Positions 1 through 9,753 of a DNA stretch of 64,000 nucleotides are shown here, one piece after another. The DNA is from Fuerstiella sp. (GTDB lineage: Bacteria > Planctomycetota > Planctomycetia > Planctomycetales > Planctomycetaceae). How positions within the stretch are numbered: the stretch's first letter is position 1; every line of letters begins with the position of its first letter. A program made the position numbers and the translations under genes. The notes under the pieces were generated by a model. That model was not told the DNA's origin. It searched no databases and saw only the letters and a list, made by a program, of their open reading frames with translations. The stretch spans positions 51,549-115,548 of the forward strand of contig JAQWOH010000077.1 in assembly GCA_029245955.1 (NCBI GenBank). Direction: 5' to 3'.

Positions 1-2
1 GG

Positions 3-269
3 CTGCTGGCGCGACCCCCGCAGTGGAAGGAACGCTTCTGTTCATATGGTACTTATTATTATGCCCAGGGGATGTATCAGCGGGGCGGTGAACATGCCAG
101 GACGGCTCAGCGTCTGGTGCAGGAAATGCTGCTCAAGAATCAGGCCGCTGACGGATCATGGACCGCTCAGAACGGGTCCGAACGAAATCACGGCGCAGTG
201 TATGCGACGTCAATGTCAGTGCTGAGTCTGTCTGTAAAGTATCACTACCTGCCGATCTATCAGAAGTAG
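3..269 (+). CDS. C-terminal end of a prenyltransferase/squalene-cyclase-repeat protein (partial)
   Basis: The reading frame is open from base 3 of the window to the TAG at 267-269, so this is the last ~88 residues of a gene that begins outside the window. The visible part has the alpha-toroid repeat pattern of the squalene/prenyltransferase repeat family: a run ending in NQAADGSW (the QxxDGSW-type QW signature), then YATSMSVLSLSVKYHYLPIYQ. In planctomycetes, long secreted proteins of this family often end with very similar residues. Their function is mostly unknown; they are not assumed to be real hopene cyclases. The first ATG seen here (72) is internal. Family call is good, enzymatic role unknown. 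Confidence 0.75.
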   Translation: MLARPPQWKERFCSYGTYYYAQGMYQRGGEHARTAQRLVQEMLLKNQAADGSWTAQNGSERNHGAVYATSMSVLSLSVKYHYLPIYQK

Positions 270-403
270 TTTCGTGGTACTGCGCGAGCCAGTATTCCGA
301 CATTTGCTTCCTGACGTCCATCGACGACGTGATTACCAGAGCACAGACTCAGCAAGGTGAAAGACGTCTGTCGAATACGTGTCGACTTGCCCTGCCGCTT
401 CAC

Positions 404-2041
404 TTATTCGTCCGTTCCTGTCGCCTGCACAGTAATGTGCTGTGCGGCAGCATCAATGGTTTCGGGAAAGTCGCTGCGGAGATGTACGCCGCGACTCTCC
501 TGACGTGCGAGGGCCGCAGCGGCCATGACGCGACCAACCAGCATCATGTTCTGCAGTTCCCAGCCAACCGGGTCGGTCAGGTCACGACGGCAGACGTAAC
601 TCGCCCAAAAATCCAGTTGCTGTCGCGCTGTATGCAGGTCGGGTTCGTTGCGACTTATCCCCACGCTGCGCCACATCAGGCTACGGAGCGAATTGCGAAT
701 ATCGGTGAGGTCCAGAGCCTCGTCACTGTCATGGTCAAGTCCAGGCATCGAAGTCAGGGACGGAGCACTGAAGCTGTCGCTTTGATCAAGTGCCAGGCGG
801 GAAGCATTCTGGCCACAGCGCAGGCCGTAAACGACGCCTTCCAGCAGACTATTGCTCGCCAGTCGATTGGCGCCGTGCAGCCCGGTTGACGTGACTTCGC
901 CCGCGGCCCACAGACCTGGCAGTGAAGTGCGGCCGTCTGTGTCGGTTGTGATACCGCCGATCATGTAGTGAGCCCCGGGGCGCACCGGGACTCTGTCGGT
1001 CGTGATGTCCACGCCGAAGTCGCTGCACATTTTTCCAATATGCGGAAAGCGTCTGCGAATTTTCTCTTCGCCGATCGGGGCCAGGTCAAGGTAGACGCAG
1101 GGGTGTGCCGTCTTTGTCATTTGCTGGGTGATGGCCTGGCTTACCACATCGCGTGGAGCCAGTTCCATCGCTTCGTTGTAATCTGCCATGAAACGATAGC
1201 CGGTGGCATCGACCAGGTGAGCACCTTCGCCGCGGACGGCTTCCGAAATCAGGTGCCGTGAACTGCCAGCGATGTACAATACCGTCGGATGGAACTGCAT
1301 GAATTCCATGTCGCGCACTGCACAGCCGGCTCGAAATGCCAGAGCATGACCATCGGCGGTGGCGATCGACGGATTCGTCGTTTCACGATACATGGCGCCG
1401 GCACCGCCTGTGCACAGAATCGTCTGCTTAGCCCATACGAATGTGCGACCGTGATTCGGGTTCCAGACAAGGGCACCGCGGCAGGCGCCATCGTGAGTCA
1501 GGAGGTCGATCGTAAAAGTCTGTTGCCAGATATCGATATTGTCAGAATCGAAAGCCCGCTGATGCATGGCTCGCATCACTTCCTTTCCCGTCGCGTCTCC
1601 CAGCGCATGGGCCACGCGCGGGTGACTGTGGCCACCTTCCAGAGTCAGGGCAATTTTGCCATCAACTTTGTCGAATGCAGTGCCGTAGCGGATCAGTTCC
1701 CGGATGCGATCGGGGGCTTCGCGAACGACAAATTCGACAACGTTCTGCTCACACATCGCCTTGCCGGCTGCCACAGTATCAGCCACGTGACTGGAAAAAT
1801 CATCAAGGGGATCCAGTACTCCCGCAATTCCCCCCTGTGCCCATGCGCTGTTGGACTGAGAGATCTGATCTTTCGTGACTACAATCGTTCGCAGTGAAGG
1901 GGCGATCTCCAGAGCGGCTCTCGTACCTGCAATGCCGCCTCCGATAATCAGTACATCAGCGAACAAATGGGGTACGCGTTTGGGGTCAAACGGCACCAGG
2001 TAACGACGAAGTGTGGGGACTTCAACTCGGTCAGGCTGCAT
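404..2041 (-). CDS. nadB: L-aspartate oxidase (NadB)
   Basis: 545 residues, normal length for the family. NadB oxidises L-aspartate to iminoaspartate with FAD, the first step of de novo NAD synthesis. Visible motifs: the FAD-binding Rossmann glycine motif ADVLIIGGGIAGTRAALE near residues 28-46, the SNSAWAQGGIAG segment, GGHSHPRVAHALGDATG, the active-site region FMQFHPTVLY, HYMIGGITTDTDGRT and the C-terminal GLWAAGEV...GANRLASNSLLEGVVYG. These distinguish NadB/succinate dehydrogenase flavoproteins, and the short length with SNSAWAQGG favours NadB. The ATG at 2041 precedes a 20-residue extension before the FAD fold. nadA and nadC are not next to it. Confidence 0.95.
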   Translation of the reverse strand: MQPDRVEVPTLRRYLVPFDPKRVPHLFADVLIIGGGIAGTRAALEIAPSLRTIVVTKDQISQSNSAWAQGGIAGVLDPLDDFSSHVADTVAAGKAMCEQNVVEFVVREAPDRIRELIRYGTAFDKVDGKIALTLEGGHSHPRVAHALGDATGKEVMRAMHQRAFDSDNIDIWQQTFTIDLLTHDGACRGALVWNPNHGRTFVWAKQTILCTGGAGAMYRETTNPSIATADGHALAFRAGCAVRDMEFMQFHPTVLYIAGSSRHLISEAVRGEGAHLVDATGYRFMADYNEAMELAPRDVVSQAITQQMTKTAHPCVYLDLAPIGEEKIRRRFPHIGKMCSDFGVDITTDRVPVRPGAHYMIGGITTDTDGRTSLPGLWAAGEVTSTGLHGANRLASNSLLEGVVYGLRCGQNASRLALDQSDSFSAPSLTSMPGLDHDSDEALDLTDIRNSLRSLMWRSVGISRNEPDLHTARQQLDFWASYVCRRDLTDPVGWELQNMMLVGRVMAAAALARQESRGVHLRSDFPETIDAAAQHITVQATGTDE

Positions 2042-2285
2042 GCGCGGGTCCGAAGTGTGACGACATTTGGCTGGAATTTGCTTCGCCAGTCTACGAGAAT
2101 TTCACTTCGAATAAGAGGGACTCGTGTTCGTTGCGGGTCACGTTCGGCGTATTTTCCGTACCGGGACGATTCCGTCTTGTCGGCGAAGATCGGCCGGAGT
2201 TTTTTTCGTCAGTGACATCAAGGCACTCGCAGGAAAACACACGTATGCAGATTACGATGTCTCATGCTCAATACCGGACACTTCG

Positions 2286-3086
2286 ATGGAATCGGTGAAT
2301 TGGAATCGAAGTGATGATTCAGGAAAACGGGATTTACTTACTGCAGGTCACGGTACAGACAATGTGGCACCACCCGTAACCTCCAGCGTACGACAAACCG
2401 GTTTTCGCACAGCAAAGCTGTTGATGATCTTTGCGGTCTGTGCCGTCGTGGGTGTGGTGGCGGCTTCGTGGCATAGTGGCGGGATTGTATACGATCTGAT
2501 GCGCTTGGATTCTGATCCAGCGGTGAAGCTTGAGCGATTGAAAATGTATTTCCTCAGCTTCGGAAACTTTGCACCGCTCGTCTATGTGGTGTTTGTTACC
2601 GTGGAAGTGGTCGTTGCTCCCATTCCCGGTCTGATGCTGTATGCGCCGGGAGGCATCATCTTTGGGCCGTTTCCCGGTGGGGCACTGTCGCTGCTGGGCA
2701 ATGTCATTGGTGCGGCAATTGCCTGTACCGTTACTAGAATTCTGGGTCGCACGTGGCTTTGTCGTTTTTTTGAGGAACAACGGCTTGAGCAGTTGCAGGC
2801 GAAGGTCGAGTCGCACGGAATGTGGCTGGTTTTTCTGCTGCGCATCAATCCGCTGACCTCCAGCGACATGATTTCCTACGCGGCCGGGCTGACACGTATT
2901 CCCATCTGGAAAGTGACGGTCGCCACAGGCATCGGAATGGCGCCCCTGTGTTTTACGCAGGCATGGCTGGCAGACGGACTGTTGACGTCCATGCCTGCAC
3001 TGATATATCCGCTGATTGTGGCTTGCGTTCTGTATCTGGTATTCGTGGTTGTCGTCGTAAGAAAAATGCTGGCGGCGCCGGCGTAG
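2286..3086 (+). CDS. TVP38/TMEM64-type VTT-domain membrane protein
   Basis: 266 residues from the ATG at 2286; the frame is open further upstream (to 2124) but that part is arginine-rich and unlike a membrane protein start. A membrane segment lies at residues ~35-55, followed by the VTT (SNARE-associated Golgi/DedA-like) domain: VEVVVAPIPGLMLYAPGGIIFG with the re-entrant Pro-Gly motif, GNVIGAAIACTVTRILGR, then LRINPLTSSDMISYAAGLTRI and two more helices. Members are inner-membrane proteins, implicated in lipid scrambling or transport in other organisms. No clear Shine-Dalgarno sequence precedes 2286, so the start is uncertain. Converges with the next gene with only 10 bp between them. Confidence 0.85.
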   Translation: MESVNWNRSDDSGKRDLLTAGHGTDNVAPPVTSSVRQTGFRTAKLLMIFAVCAVVGVVAASWHSGGIVYDLMRLDSDPAVKLERLKMYFLSFGNFAPLVYVVFVTVEVVVAPIPGLMLYAPGGIIFGPFPGGALSLLGNVIGAAIACTVTRILGRTWLCRFFEEQRLEQLQAKVESHGMWLVFLLRINPLTSSDMISYAAGLTRIPIWKVTVATGIGMAPLCFTQAWLADGLLTSMPALIYPLIVACVLYLVFVVVVVRKMLAAPA

Positions 3087-3096
3087 TCTGCCGGAT

Positions 3097-5238
3097 TCAG
3101 TCCACGAACCAGAATTCGTTCGAAATCAGCAACGCCTGCGCAAAGAGTGCCAGATTGTTGTCGTCAGCGGAAAGAAACTCCGTTGCAGCCCGCAGTTCCT
3201 CTTCGTCCGGAGCACGTTGAAAAACCCGTTGGAATACTGCCGCGACAGACTGCTCGACGTCTGTCGTCTCTGATGCCTCGATATCAGTGACCAGCACGTC
3301 AGCGTGTGCCGTGATGAAATCGCTGTTCATCAGAAACAGTTTTTGCAAAGGCGTATTTGTTTCCAGACGTCCTGCAGAGTGGGCGTTGGGATCGGGGAAA
3401 TCGAACAATGACAGAATCGGGTTCAATTCAAACCGACTGACTTCGGCATAAATTGTCCGTCGCAGTTCGGTGGGATCATCCGGCTTCATCGATGGGCCAC
3501 CGGTCTGCTCCGCAAGTTGTCCCGTTACCGCCAGGACGGCGTCGCGCCAGCCTTCGACAGAAAGCCGTCGCCGCGGTACCCGCCACAGCCATATGTTGAC
3601 GGGATCGATCTCGACAGATGCTGCCGTTCGGGTCGAGGATCGTTGATAGGTTGATGAAAGAACGATCTGGCGATGCAGCCATTTGATACTCCACCCGTTG
3701 TTCATGAATCCGACAGCCAGATCGTCAAGCAGTTTCGGGTGTGACGGGAGTTCTCCGAGTCGGCCGAAGTTACTGGGAGTCGCCACCAGGCCTCTGCCGA
3801 AATACTGCTGCCAGATACGGTTTACCATTACTCGAGCGGTCAATGGATTGGCGGGATCCGTAATCGCCTGAGCCAGTTCCTGGCGGCCGCTGCCGTTCGA
3901 AAACGATCGACGTGGCCCTGGATACATAACGTGCAGAAAACCGCGAGGTACAACGTTCCCTCTGTTGTTCACGTCGCCTCGAATCATAACCGCCAGATCC
4001 TGAGGCTTCGCATCTCGTACGATGTGCAGAGATTCTTCCGGGCTTTTTGATTTTCCGGATTTGTCCTGCTCAATGTCATCGGACAATGGCCTGTTGTACA
4101 TCTCTGTTCCGGCAAAGATGCCGGCCAGAGCATAATAATCTTCTGTCGTAATCGGATCGTATTTATGGTCATGACAGCGAGCGCATGCAACCGTCAGACC
4201 CTGCAGCCCGCGACTGACGACGTCAACGCGATCTTCCCATTCGTCAGCCATGACTTCCGGGTCGTTTCGCCGATAGTACTTTGGCCCCAGTCCGATAAAC
4301 CCGAGCGCAACGATGTCATCTGTTGATCCGCCTTCGACGATATCGGCAGCGATCTGCTGACTGAGAAATTGATCGTAGGGAAGGTCTTCGTTGAACGCAT
4401 CGATGACCCAGTCGCGGTAACGATACGCATTGGGATAGAACAGTGACTTGTTGCTGCCCACAATGTGAGCCTGGTCCTCTGCATACCTTGCAACGTCCAG
4501 CCATAATCTCGTCCAGCGTTCTCCATATCGAGGCGATCCAAGCAGGCGTTCGACCAGCATCGCATACGCATTCGGCCTGTCGTCGGCGATAAATGCCTTG
4601 GCTTCCTTTTCTGTCGGTGGCAGTCCGGTCAGGTCGAAAGAAAGTCGACGCAGCAGATTCGCCCGATCCGCTCTGCGGTTCGGGCGAATCCCTGTTTCAG
4701 CAAGCTGCTGTTGGACCAGCGTGTCGATGCGGCGCCAATACTCTATAATCGAATCCGGAAGTTTCGCAGGCTGCGGCGGCTGAAATGCCCAGAAGGTGCG
4801 CCCCGCTTCGATATCAACGCTGTCGGCTGCCGAGTGCTTCACTGTTGTACCGGAGTTGCCGCGCGGATCAACGGCACCGTTCTTAATCCAATTTTCAAAA
4901 TTCGCGATGATGTCGTCGGGCAGGCGGCGGTCCGGCGGCATATCGAAGGACTCGTGTTTCAAGGCAGACAACAACAGGCTGTCCTCCACCTTGTTAGGGA
5001 CGACGGCGGGGCCGGACTCGCCACCCATTCGTGTACTGTCAGCGAAATCAAGCCGCAGTCCGCCGTGTACCTTTTCGGCTTCCGCCGAATGGCACCTATA
5101 GCAATGTTTCACCAGAACCGGCCGGATCTTCGCTTCGAAAAATTCGGCGTCTGCGCCTCTTGATGGCATAGCCATATCTGGATCGTCAGCAGCATACAGA
5201 CAGCTGAAGGGAAGGAACAAAAGCAGTGGGCGAAGCAT
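3097..5238 (-). CDS. Planctomycete cytochrome-c-like (PSCyt1) / DUF1549 / DUF1553 protein
   Basis: 713 residues with an N-terminal signal peptide (LLLFLPFSCLYA). A PSCyt1 domain follows with a CxxCH haem-binding motif (CYRCH, residues 46-50) and the usual MPPDRRLP segment. DUF1549 occupies roughly 160-370 (LTGLPPTEKEAKAF, SPRYGERWTRLWLDVARYAE) and contains a second CARCHDHK motif near residue 350. DUF1553 fills the C-terminal part (PLTARVMVNRIWQQYFGRGLV, SPRRRLSVEGWRDAV-like region). This architecture is nearly restricted to planctomycetes and verrucomicrobia, exported, with proposed roles in polysaccharide or sulfatase-linked catabolism that are unproven. It is usually paired with a DUF1501 gene; here the only DUF1501 gene is about 18 kb away. 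Confidence 0.93.
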   Translation of the reverse strand: MLRPLLLFLPFSCLYAADDPDMAMPSRGADAEFFEAKIRPVLVKHCYRCHSAEAEKVHGGLRLDFADSTRMGGESGPAVVPNKVEDSLLLSALKHESFDMPPDRRLPDDIIANFENWIKNGAVDPRGNSGTTVKHSAADSVDIEAGRTFWAFQPPQPAKLPDSIIEYWRRIDTLVQQQLAETGIRPNRRADRANLLRRLSFDLTGLPPTEKEAKAFIADDRPNAYAMLVERLLGSPRYGERWTRLWLDVARYAEDQAHIVGSNKSLFYPNAYRYRDWVIDAFNEDLPYDQFLSQQIAADIVEGGSTDDIVALGFIGLGPKYYRRNDPEVMADEWEDRVDVVSRGLQGLTVACARCHDHKYDPITTEDYYALAGIFAGTEMYNRPLSDDIEQDKSGKSKSPEESLHIVRDAKPQDLAVMIRGDVNNRGNVVPRGFLHVMYPGPRRSFSNGSGRQELAQAITDPANPLTARVMVNRIWQQYFGRGLVATPSNFGRLGELPSHPKLLDDLAVGFMNNGWSIKWLHRQIVLSSTYQRSSTRTAASVEIDPVNIWLWRVPRRRLSVEGWRDAVLAVTGQLAEQTGGPSMKPDDPTELRRTIYAEVSRFELNPILSLFDFPDPNAHSAGRLETNTPLQKLFLMNSDFITAHADVLVTDIEASETTDVEQSVAAVFQRVFQRAPDEEELRAATEFLSADDNNLALFAQALLISNEFWFVD

Positions 5239-5363
5239 GGTGATGGCGGGACCTGAAACGGTAGCAGGGGCGGAAGAGCGTCAGTTTATCGTCAAGAAAC
5301 ACTGGTCGCCACACGCAAATCGTGTTCGCACTCAGCGGCGATGCGGGATCTCGCTCCGGACCA

Positions 5364-6839
5364 TCATGGAACGACGTGAACCATCAATAGATCGTGATCA
5401 TCACCCAGCCAGTTGGTGTGACCCACCACGATTATCTTCTGTCCGGACTTCAGGATGTGATTGTCCAGCCCCCACTGGACCACAAACTGCAGTAGTGCGT
5501 CCGCCGACTGACGAACCAGTGTGCTCTGAATGGATGTCACTCCCCAATACAGGCAAAGTCGGCGTACGATGTCCTGTCGATGCGCGACTGCCAGAATGGG
5601 AACTCGACCTCGCCGTCCGGACAGTGCCAGCGCAGTGCGTCCGGAATCGGTCGCCACTACAATCAGATCAGCCTTCAGCTTATCTGCGACGACAGTGGCG
5701 CCCAGTGAAACTGCTTCCGTAACAGGGTTGGCACGGCGTGATTCGTGAGTATGCGGATCTTCGACACCTCGACCGATCACAAGAGGAGCGACGTCGTGAA
5801 CGATTTTCTGCATCATACGAACACAGTCTGCCGGGTGCTCGCCGATGGCCGTTTCTCCTGAAAGCATGACGGCGTCGGTTCCGTCGATCACTGCGTTCGC
5901 CACGTCACTGACTTCCGCACGAGTCGGCAGGTCGTTGATGGTCATGCTGTCGAGCATCTGAGTGGCCGTAATCACAGGGATCCGTTCCTGATTGCAGCGA
6001 CGAATGATTTCCTTTTGCATGATTGGAACGCGACTGATTTCCGCTTCCACGCCCAGGTCTCCGCGAGCGACCATGACGGCGTCGGTTGCTTCAAGAATGC
6101 GTTCCAGGTCAGCGATTGCCTCCGTCTTTTCGATCTTTGCCACCACAATCGGTTGCGAATCCGATCCATGCTGACGAATCATGCTTTTCAGCTGTATGAT
6201 GTCGTCGGCACTTCGGACAAAACTCAGGCCAATGAAATCAAGCTGGTGTTCAAGTGCCCATGCCAGATCCACTTCGTCCTTCGGTGTGATGCAGGAAGTA
6301 CTTAAAACGACTCCGGGCAGGTTGACTCCCTGCTTGCTGCGCACCACGCCGGGTTCTGTCACGACGCATGTTACAGACAGGTCATCATCAGCCTTGCCCG
6401 TTACCATCAGACCGACGGTGCCATCAGCCAGCAGGATGCGGTCACCTGTGTCGACGTCGCTGATCAGGTTTTCGTAGGTACACGTCAGATCTTGCGGGCT
6501 GTCGGCTTCACGGCCGCGAATAAAGCGAACTGTGTCACGCTCGCCACACCTCAGCTCGCCACCGGGAATTTGGCCAAGCCGAATTTTCGGGCCGGAAAGA
6601 TCGCCCAGTACGCCGACGGGGATCTTCAGGTCGGCTGAAATGGCCCGAATTTTATGAAGTACTTCTTCCAGCCATTCGTGACTGCCGTGAGCGAAGTTCA
6701 GGCGAAAAACATCCACGCCCTCAAGGATCAACTGCCGGATCGTCTGTGCGTCTTCACAGGCCGGTCCCATGGTAGCGATAATTCGTGTCTTTACCAGGCG
6801 GTGATGAAACGATGCAGGTGCAGCTGGCGTGGACATCAT
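5364..6839 (-). CDS. pyk: Pyruvate kinase
   Basis: 491 residues, normal length. Converts phosphoenolpyruvate and ADP to pyruvate and ATP in glycolysis. Motifs: KTRIIATMGPACED at the N-terminus, RLNFAHGSHEW (substrate-binding region), GDLSGPKIRLG, the catalytic stretch VVAKIEKTEAI, DAVMVARGDLGVE, VITATQMLDSM and the MLSGETAIGEHP segment, followed by a C-terminal alpha/beta domain ending in GLDNHILKSGQKIIVVG. Two adjacent ATG codons (6839 and 6836) are possible starts; neither has a strong Shine-Dalgarno sequence. It lies on the same strand as the pspA-like gene, 222 bp downstream of it. Confidence 0.97.
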   Translation of the reverse strand: MMSTPAAPASFHHRLVKTRIIATMGPACEDAQTIRQLILEGVDVFRLNFAHGSHEWLEEVLHKIRAISADLKIPVGVLGDLSGPKIRLGQIPGGELRCGERDTVRFIRGREADSPQDLTCTYENLISDVDTGDRILLADGTVGLMVTGKADDDLSVTCVVTEPGVVRSKQGVNLPGVVLSTSCITPKDEVDLAWALEHQLDFIGLSFVRSADDIIQLKSMIRQHGSDSQPIVVAKIEKTEAIADLERILEATDAVMVARGDLGVEAEISRVPIMQKEIIRRCNQERIPVITATQMLDSMTINDLPTRAEVSDVANAVIDGTDAVMLSGETAIGEHPADCVRMMQKIVHDVAPLVIGRGVEDPHTHESRRANPVTEAVSLGATVVADKLKADLIVVATDSGRTALALSGRRGRVPILAVAHRQDIVRRLCLYWGVTSIQSTLVRQSADALLQFVVQWGLDNHILKSGQKIIVVGHTNWLGDDHDLLMVHVVP

Positions 6840-7061
6840 CAGTTTCTGTGTATCTAACGAAAGGGAGCGTACCGGCCGGTATATTTAGTCAACTGCGCGT
6901 GCCGTCAGCAAGTTGTCACGGGACAGACGTTTTGCCGGCGCGCGTTCTGATTGTTGGCACAATTTGCCGCTGTTCTACCTCGCCGCTGTCCTGCCCTGAC
7001 TGCACGGAAATGAAGAGGAGCCGAACAGATCTGAGCACTTTACGCATCAGTATCTGCGATC

Positions 7062-7607
7062 TCAGCTGCCAAGCTGCTTACGCAGCGCTTCCAGTTCTGC
7101 TTCCACTTCCGTGTTTTTTTCCTGCTGAGACTGTGTGATTGCGTGAGCCGCGGTTTCGGATTCCAGCAGAACTGTCGGAGTCTCTCCCGTCAATTCGGTC
7201 ATTCGACGTATTGCTTCAGCATGTCGAGCCTCCAGTGCCTTCTGGATGCGCAACATATTCTGCCATGTTGTATTGGCGGCCTCCAGTTCCGGAGTCAGGC
7301 CTTCAATCAGGTCTTCGATTTCGACCTTTCGCGTCAGCGCTTCGCGAGCCGTCGTTTCGTCGCCTTCGGATAACGCTGTTTTCGCCTTTGCCAGCCAGTC
7401 GTTCAACTGTGTCGAATGACTCGTGATTTCTTTCTGCAGGCGGTCACGGTTCGAACCCGATGTTCGTGCAACCCGACGAGCACAGGTAAGGCCTTCCGCC
7501 ATTTCCTCTACGACTTCCCGCAATGTTGCAGCCGGATCGTCAGAAGACTCCAGAATCTCAGTCAGACTGCAGGTCACGATATCGGTCAGGCGGCTGAAGT
7601 GAGGCAT
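7062..7607 (-). CDS. PspA/IM30 family coiled-coil protein
   Basis: 181 residues, shorter than the ~220 of typical PspA. Nearly the whole chain is predicted helical coiled coil with the family pattern: SRLTDIVTCSLTEILESSDDPAATLREVVEEM at the N-terminus, matching the fold of PspA where dimers start with a membrane-binding helix and a DP-containing turn, then heptad-rich helices and an acidic, glutamate-rich end. PspA/IM30 proteins polymerise on the inner membrane and help preserve it under stress. The amphipathic first helix is shortened here. It sits 141 bp downstream of an ECF-type sigma factor on the same strand, which may control it; that link is inferred. Confidence 0.8.
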   Translation of the reverse strand: MPHFSRLTDIVTCSLTEILESSDDPAATLREVVEEMAEGLTCARRVARTSGSNRDRLQKEITSHSTQLNDWLAKAKTALSEGDETTAREALTRKVEIEDLIEGLTPELEAANTTWQNMLRIQKALEARHAEAIRRMTELTGETPTVLLESETAAHAITQSQQEKNTEVEAELEALRKQLGS

Positions 7608-7748
7608 GTTCAGTTTCTCTTACGCAGCATTGAACAGGATGTCCTGTCCCGTGTCAGGTGAATGTCAAAGCGTTCTTGTGCGAAGCATTTTGTGGTTAAT
7701 GTACCCCGATTCCTGATTGGGGCAGAACGGATGATTCGGATCCACGGA

Positions 7749-8366
7749 TCAATTCATTTCGGAAACAGTTTCTTCCGCGAAACCTCGACAGGTCAGATGA
7801 TAACGAAGTTTTTCCTTGGCCAGTCGCAATCTGCTCTTTGCCGTTGGCAGCGTCGTGTTCATCGCGTCAGCGACTTCCGACAGGGTGAGTGCATCAAAAT
7901 GGTGGAGCAGAAATGTCTGGCGCTGTTCTTCCGGCAGGTCGTCAAGCAATTCATGTACGACCGCGACCGCTTCCTGCTGTGAAACTTTTGCCTCGGCTGA
8001 TACGTCGTCCCCGGACATCAGGTTCAACAGGTCAACCGCCTCGCCGTCAGCCGGGGCAGTTACTGTCACTCGTCGGATCAGGGCGTCGTGGGATGTGCGT
8101 CGAACACTGTCAATCAGAAGATTTCTGGCGACGCGAAACAGCCAACCCTTAAATCGGCCCGTCGGGACGTAATTCCAGGCCTTGCGATACAGTCGAAGCA
8201 GTGTTTCCTGCACCAGATCTTCAGATCGCTGTGCATCGCGCGTATTGCGAAAAAAGAATCGGTACAGCGGCCCTTCCCATGTGTCAACGATGTCGTCGAA
8301 CGCACTCGGGTCGCCTTCCTGAAGGCGAATCATCCGCTGGTCATCGTCGTTATACTGTTTGGACAT
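7749..8366 (-). CDS. ECF-type sigma-70 family RNA polymerase sigma factor
   Basis: 205 residues from the ATG at 8366 (a GTG one codon upstream is an alternative). Region 2 is clear: DPSAFDDIVDTWEGPLYRF, then RSEDLVQETLLRLYRKAW (the conserved DLVQE core-binding helix) and GRFKGWLFRVARNLLIDSVRR, the -10 recognition helix. Region 4 follows with LLDDLPEEQRQTFLLHHF and LSEVADAMNTTLPTAKSRLRLAKEKL, the -35 recognition helix-turn-helix. The linker of about 50 residues between the regions is longer than in minimal ECF factors. No anti-sigma gene lies beside it; the downstream pspA-like gene is a possible target. Confidence 0.92.
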   Translation of the reverse strand: MSKQYNDDDQRMIRLQEGDPSAFDDIVDTWEGPLYRFFFRNTRDAQRSEDLVQETLLRLYRKAWNYVPTGRFKGWLFRVARNLLIDSVRRTSHDALIRRVTVTAPADGEAVDLLNLMSGDDVSAEAKVSQQEAVAVVHELLDDLPEEQRQTFLLHHFDALTLSEVADAMNTTLPTAKSRLRLAKEKLRYHLTCRGFAEETVSEMN

Positions 8367-9099
8367 CACGAATGTTCAGGACTGGGGAAGGACAACGCCC
8401 TTGAGCTGTCCGGCAGAAACCGCCCCCCGTCCTGCGCAACTCTGTGACGGACAACGGAAACGGGATGAATGCCGAGAAGTCACAATCGGCATCGGCGGCG
8501 GACTGTTCCGAGCGACCATAACCTGTTGCATAAGCTATCGTGGATTGCTTTCTGGTTAAAGCTAAAGGTGCCCGCAGGCATTCCCTGAATGATTTCTGAG
8601 CCGTCTAATGTTATCTGGTGTCGTCAGATTGATGTCGGCAAAGCTATACACAACACACGCTGGTTTAATAATCAAGTTGATGAGCGGGGTTGAGTTCAGT
8701 CCTCAAACGAAGCGAATTCGGTGCCGTAACAGGTGATACTTTTGCATCACAACGTTTTACGCTGACTGGTGGCCGCGGAAGACTTCTTTCCCGCTACGAG
8801 AGCGGTTTGCCGACGAGCCCCGCGACTATACCGGTTTGAAAACTGCTCCAGGTATGGGAACTTGTTCACGCAATCCTGATTGGTGACTGGGGTGAGGAGG
8901 TGTTTCAGAGGAATTTCGCAGTCTTGCCATGGTTTTGCATAAGGGTGAATATTATTTTTGTGGGCGCAATTTGTTATTGTTTAGCTGGTCCGTTTTCGAA
9001 TCTGCTGGTAGTTTGTGCGGCGGATTGTCTGGCGAAGGCGCAGATGACGTCAACAGTTGTCAGTCTTGATAGTGCAACCATTATGACAGGAATGTTGTT
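8367..9099. other. Long intergenic region between divergent regulator genes
   Basis: About 730 bases between the divergent sigma factor and response regulator genes. I found no convincing coding frame, tRNA, riboswitch or repeat here. It must hold both promoters. The last part has AGGAA at 9088-9092, which serves as ribosome binding site for the GTG start at 9100. An unannotated small RNA cannot be excluded by eye. Confidence 0.5.
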
Positions 9100-9750
9100 G
9101 TGGCGGAATTGGAAGCATCTCCGGCCGTACGTTTGGTCTATGTCGTTGACGACGAGGTTCAGATCCTGGAAGTCATTGAATTGCAGTTGAACGCGGCTGG
9201 CTACACGGTCATCACTTACGCCAATTCCTCAGAGTTTCTTGAGAAAATTCACGAGCTGCCTCCGGGCGTCGTAATCTCAGATCAGCGCATGCCCGGCGTT
9301 AGCGGTTTGAAGGTTCAGGAACAGCTGAGAAAGTTCTCCGGCAAATTTCAGCTGATTCTGTTGTCAGGGTACCCCGAAACTCGGGTTTCCGTTGAAGCCA
9401 TGCGACAGGGGGCTGTCACTGTTCTGGATAAGCCGTACAATCAAGAGCAGCTATTGGCGTCACTGGATGATGCTTTCGTCGCACTTGCCCGGGCGGTAAT
9501 CGATGACGAGGAACTGCCTGCTGTTCTGCCTGACGGAACACTGTATCTGAATCGGTTGTCAGGTCGCGAACGCCAGGTTATTGATCTTGTCTACAAAGGG
9601 GAGACCAACAAGTCGATCGGCATTCAGCTGGGGATCAGCATTAAGACTGTTGAAAAGCATCGCGGCAAGGCCATGAAGAAAATGGCTGTAAACAGTCTCG
9701 CGGGACTGATTCGGTTAATGGACCGTGAGCTTGGTGCGGTATCCCGATAG
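9100..9750 (+). CDS. FixJ/NarL-like two-component response regulator
   Basis: 216 residues starting at GTG (AGGAA lies eight bases upstream). An N-terminal receiver domain shows the acidic pair DD at residues 17-18, the phospho-acceptor Asp61 in VVISDQRMPGVSG, the conserved Ser in LLSGYPET and the Lys in LDKPYN. The C-terminal LuxR-type helix-turn-helix is plain: LSGRERQVIDLVYKGETNKSIGIQLGISIKTVEKHRGKAMKKM. The DQRMPG signature and short linker resemble the FixJ subgroup. The cognate histidine kinase is not in this window, so the signal is unknown. It ends 3 bp before the convergent ctp gene. Confidence 0.93.
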   Translation: MAELEASPAVRLVYVVDDEVQILEVIELQLNAAGYTVITYANSSEFLEKIHELPPGVVISDQRMPGVSGLKVQEQLRKFSGKFQLILLSGYPETRVSVEAMRQGAVTVLDKPYNQEQLLASLDDAFVALARAVIDDEELPAVLPDGTLYLNRLSGRERQVIDLVYKGETNKSIGIQLGISIKTVEKHRGKAMKKMAVNSLAGLIRLMDRELGAVSR

Positions 9751-9753
9751 CGT

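Noticed and set aside
158..889. A 243-codon open frame on the plus strand
   Set aside because: It runs antisense to nadB and its translation has no fold or family pattern.
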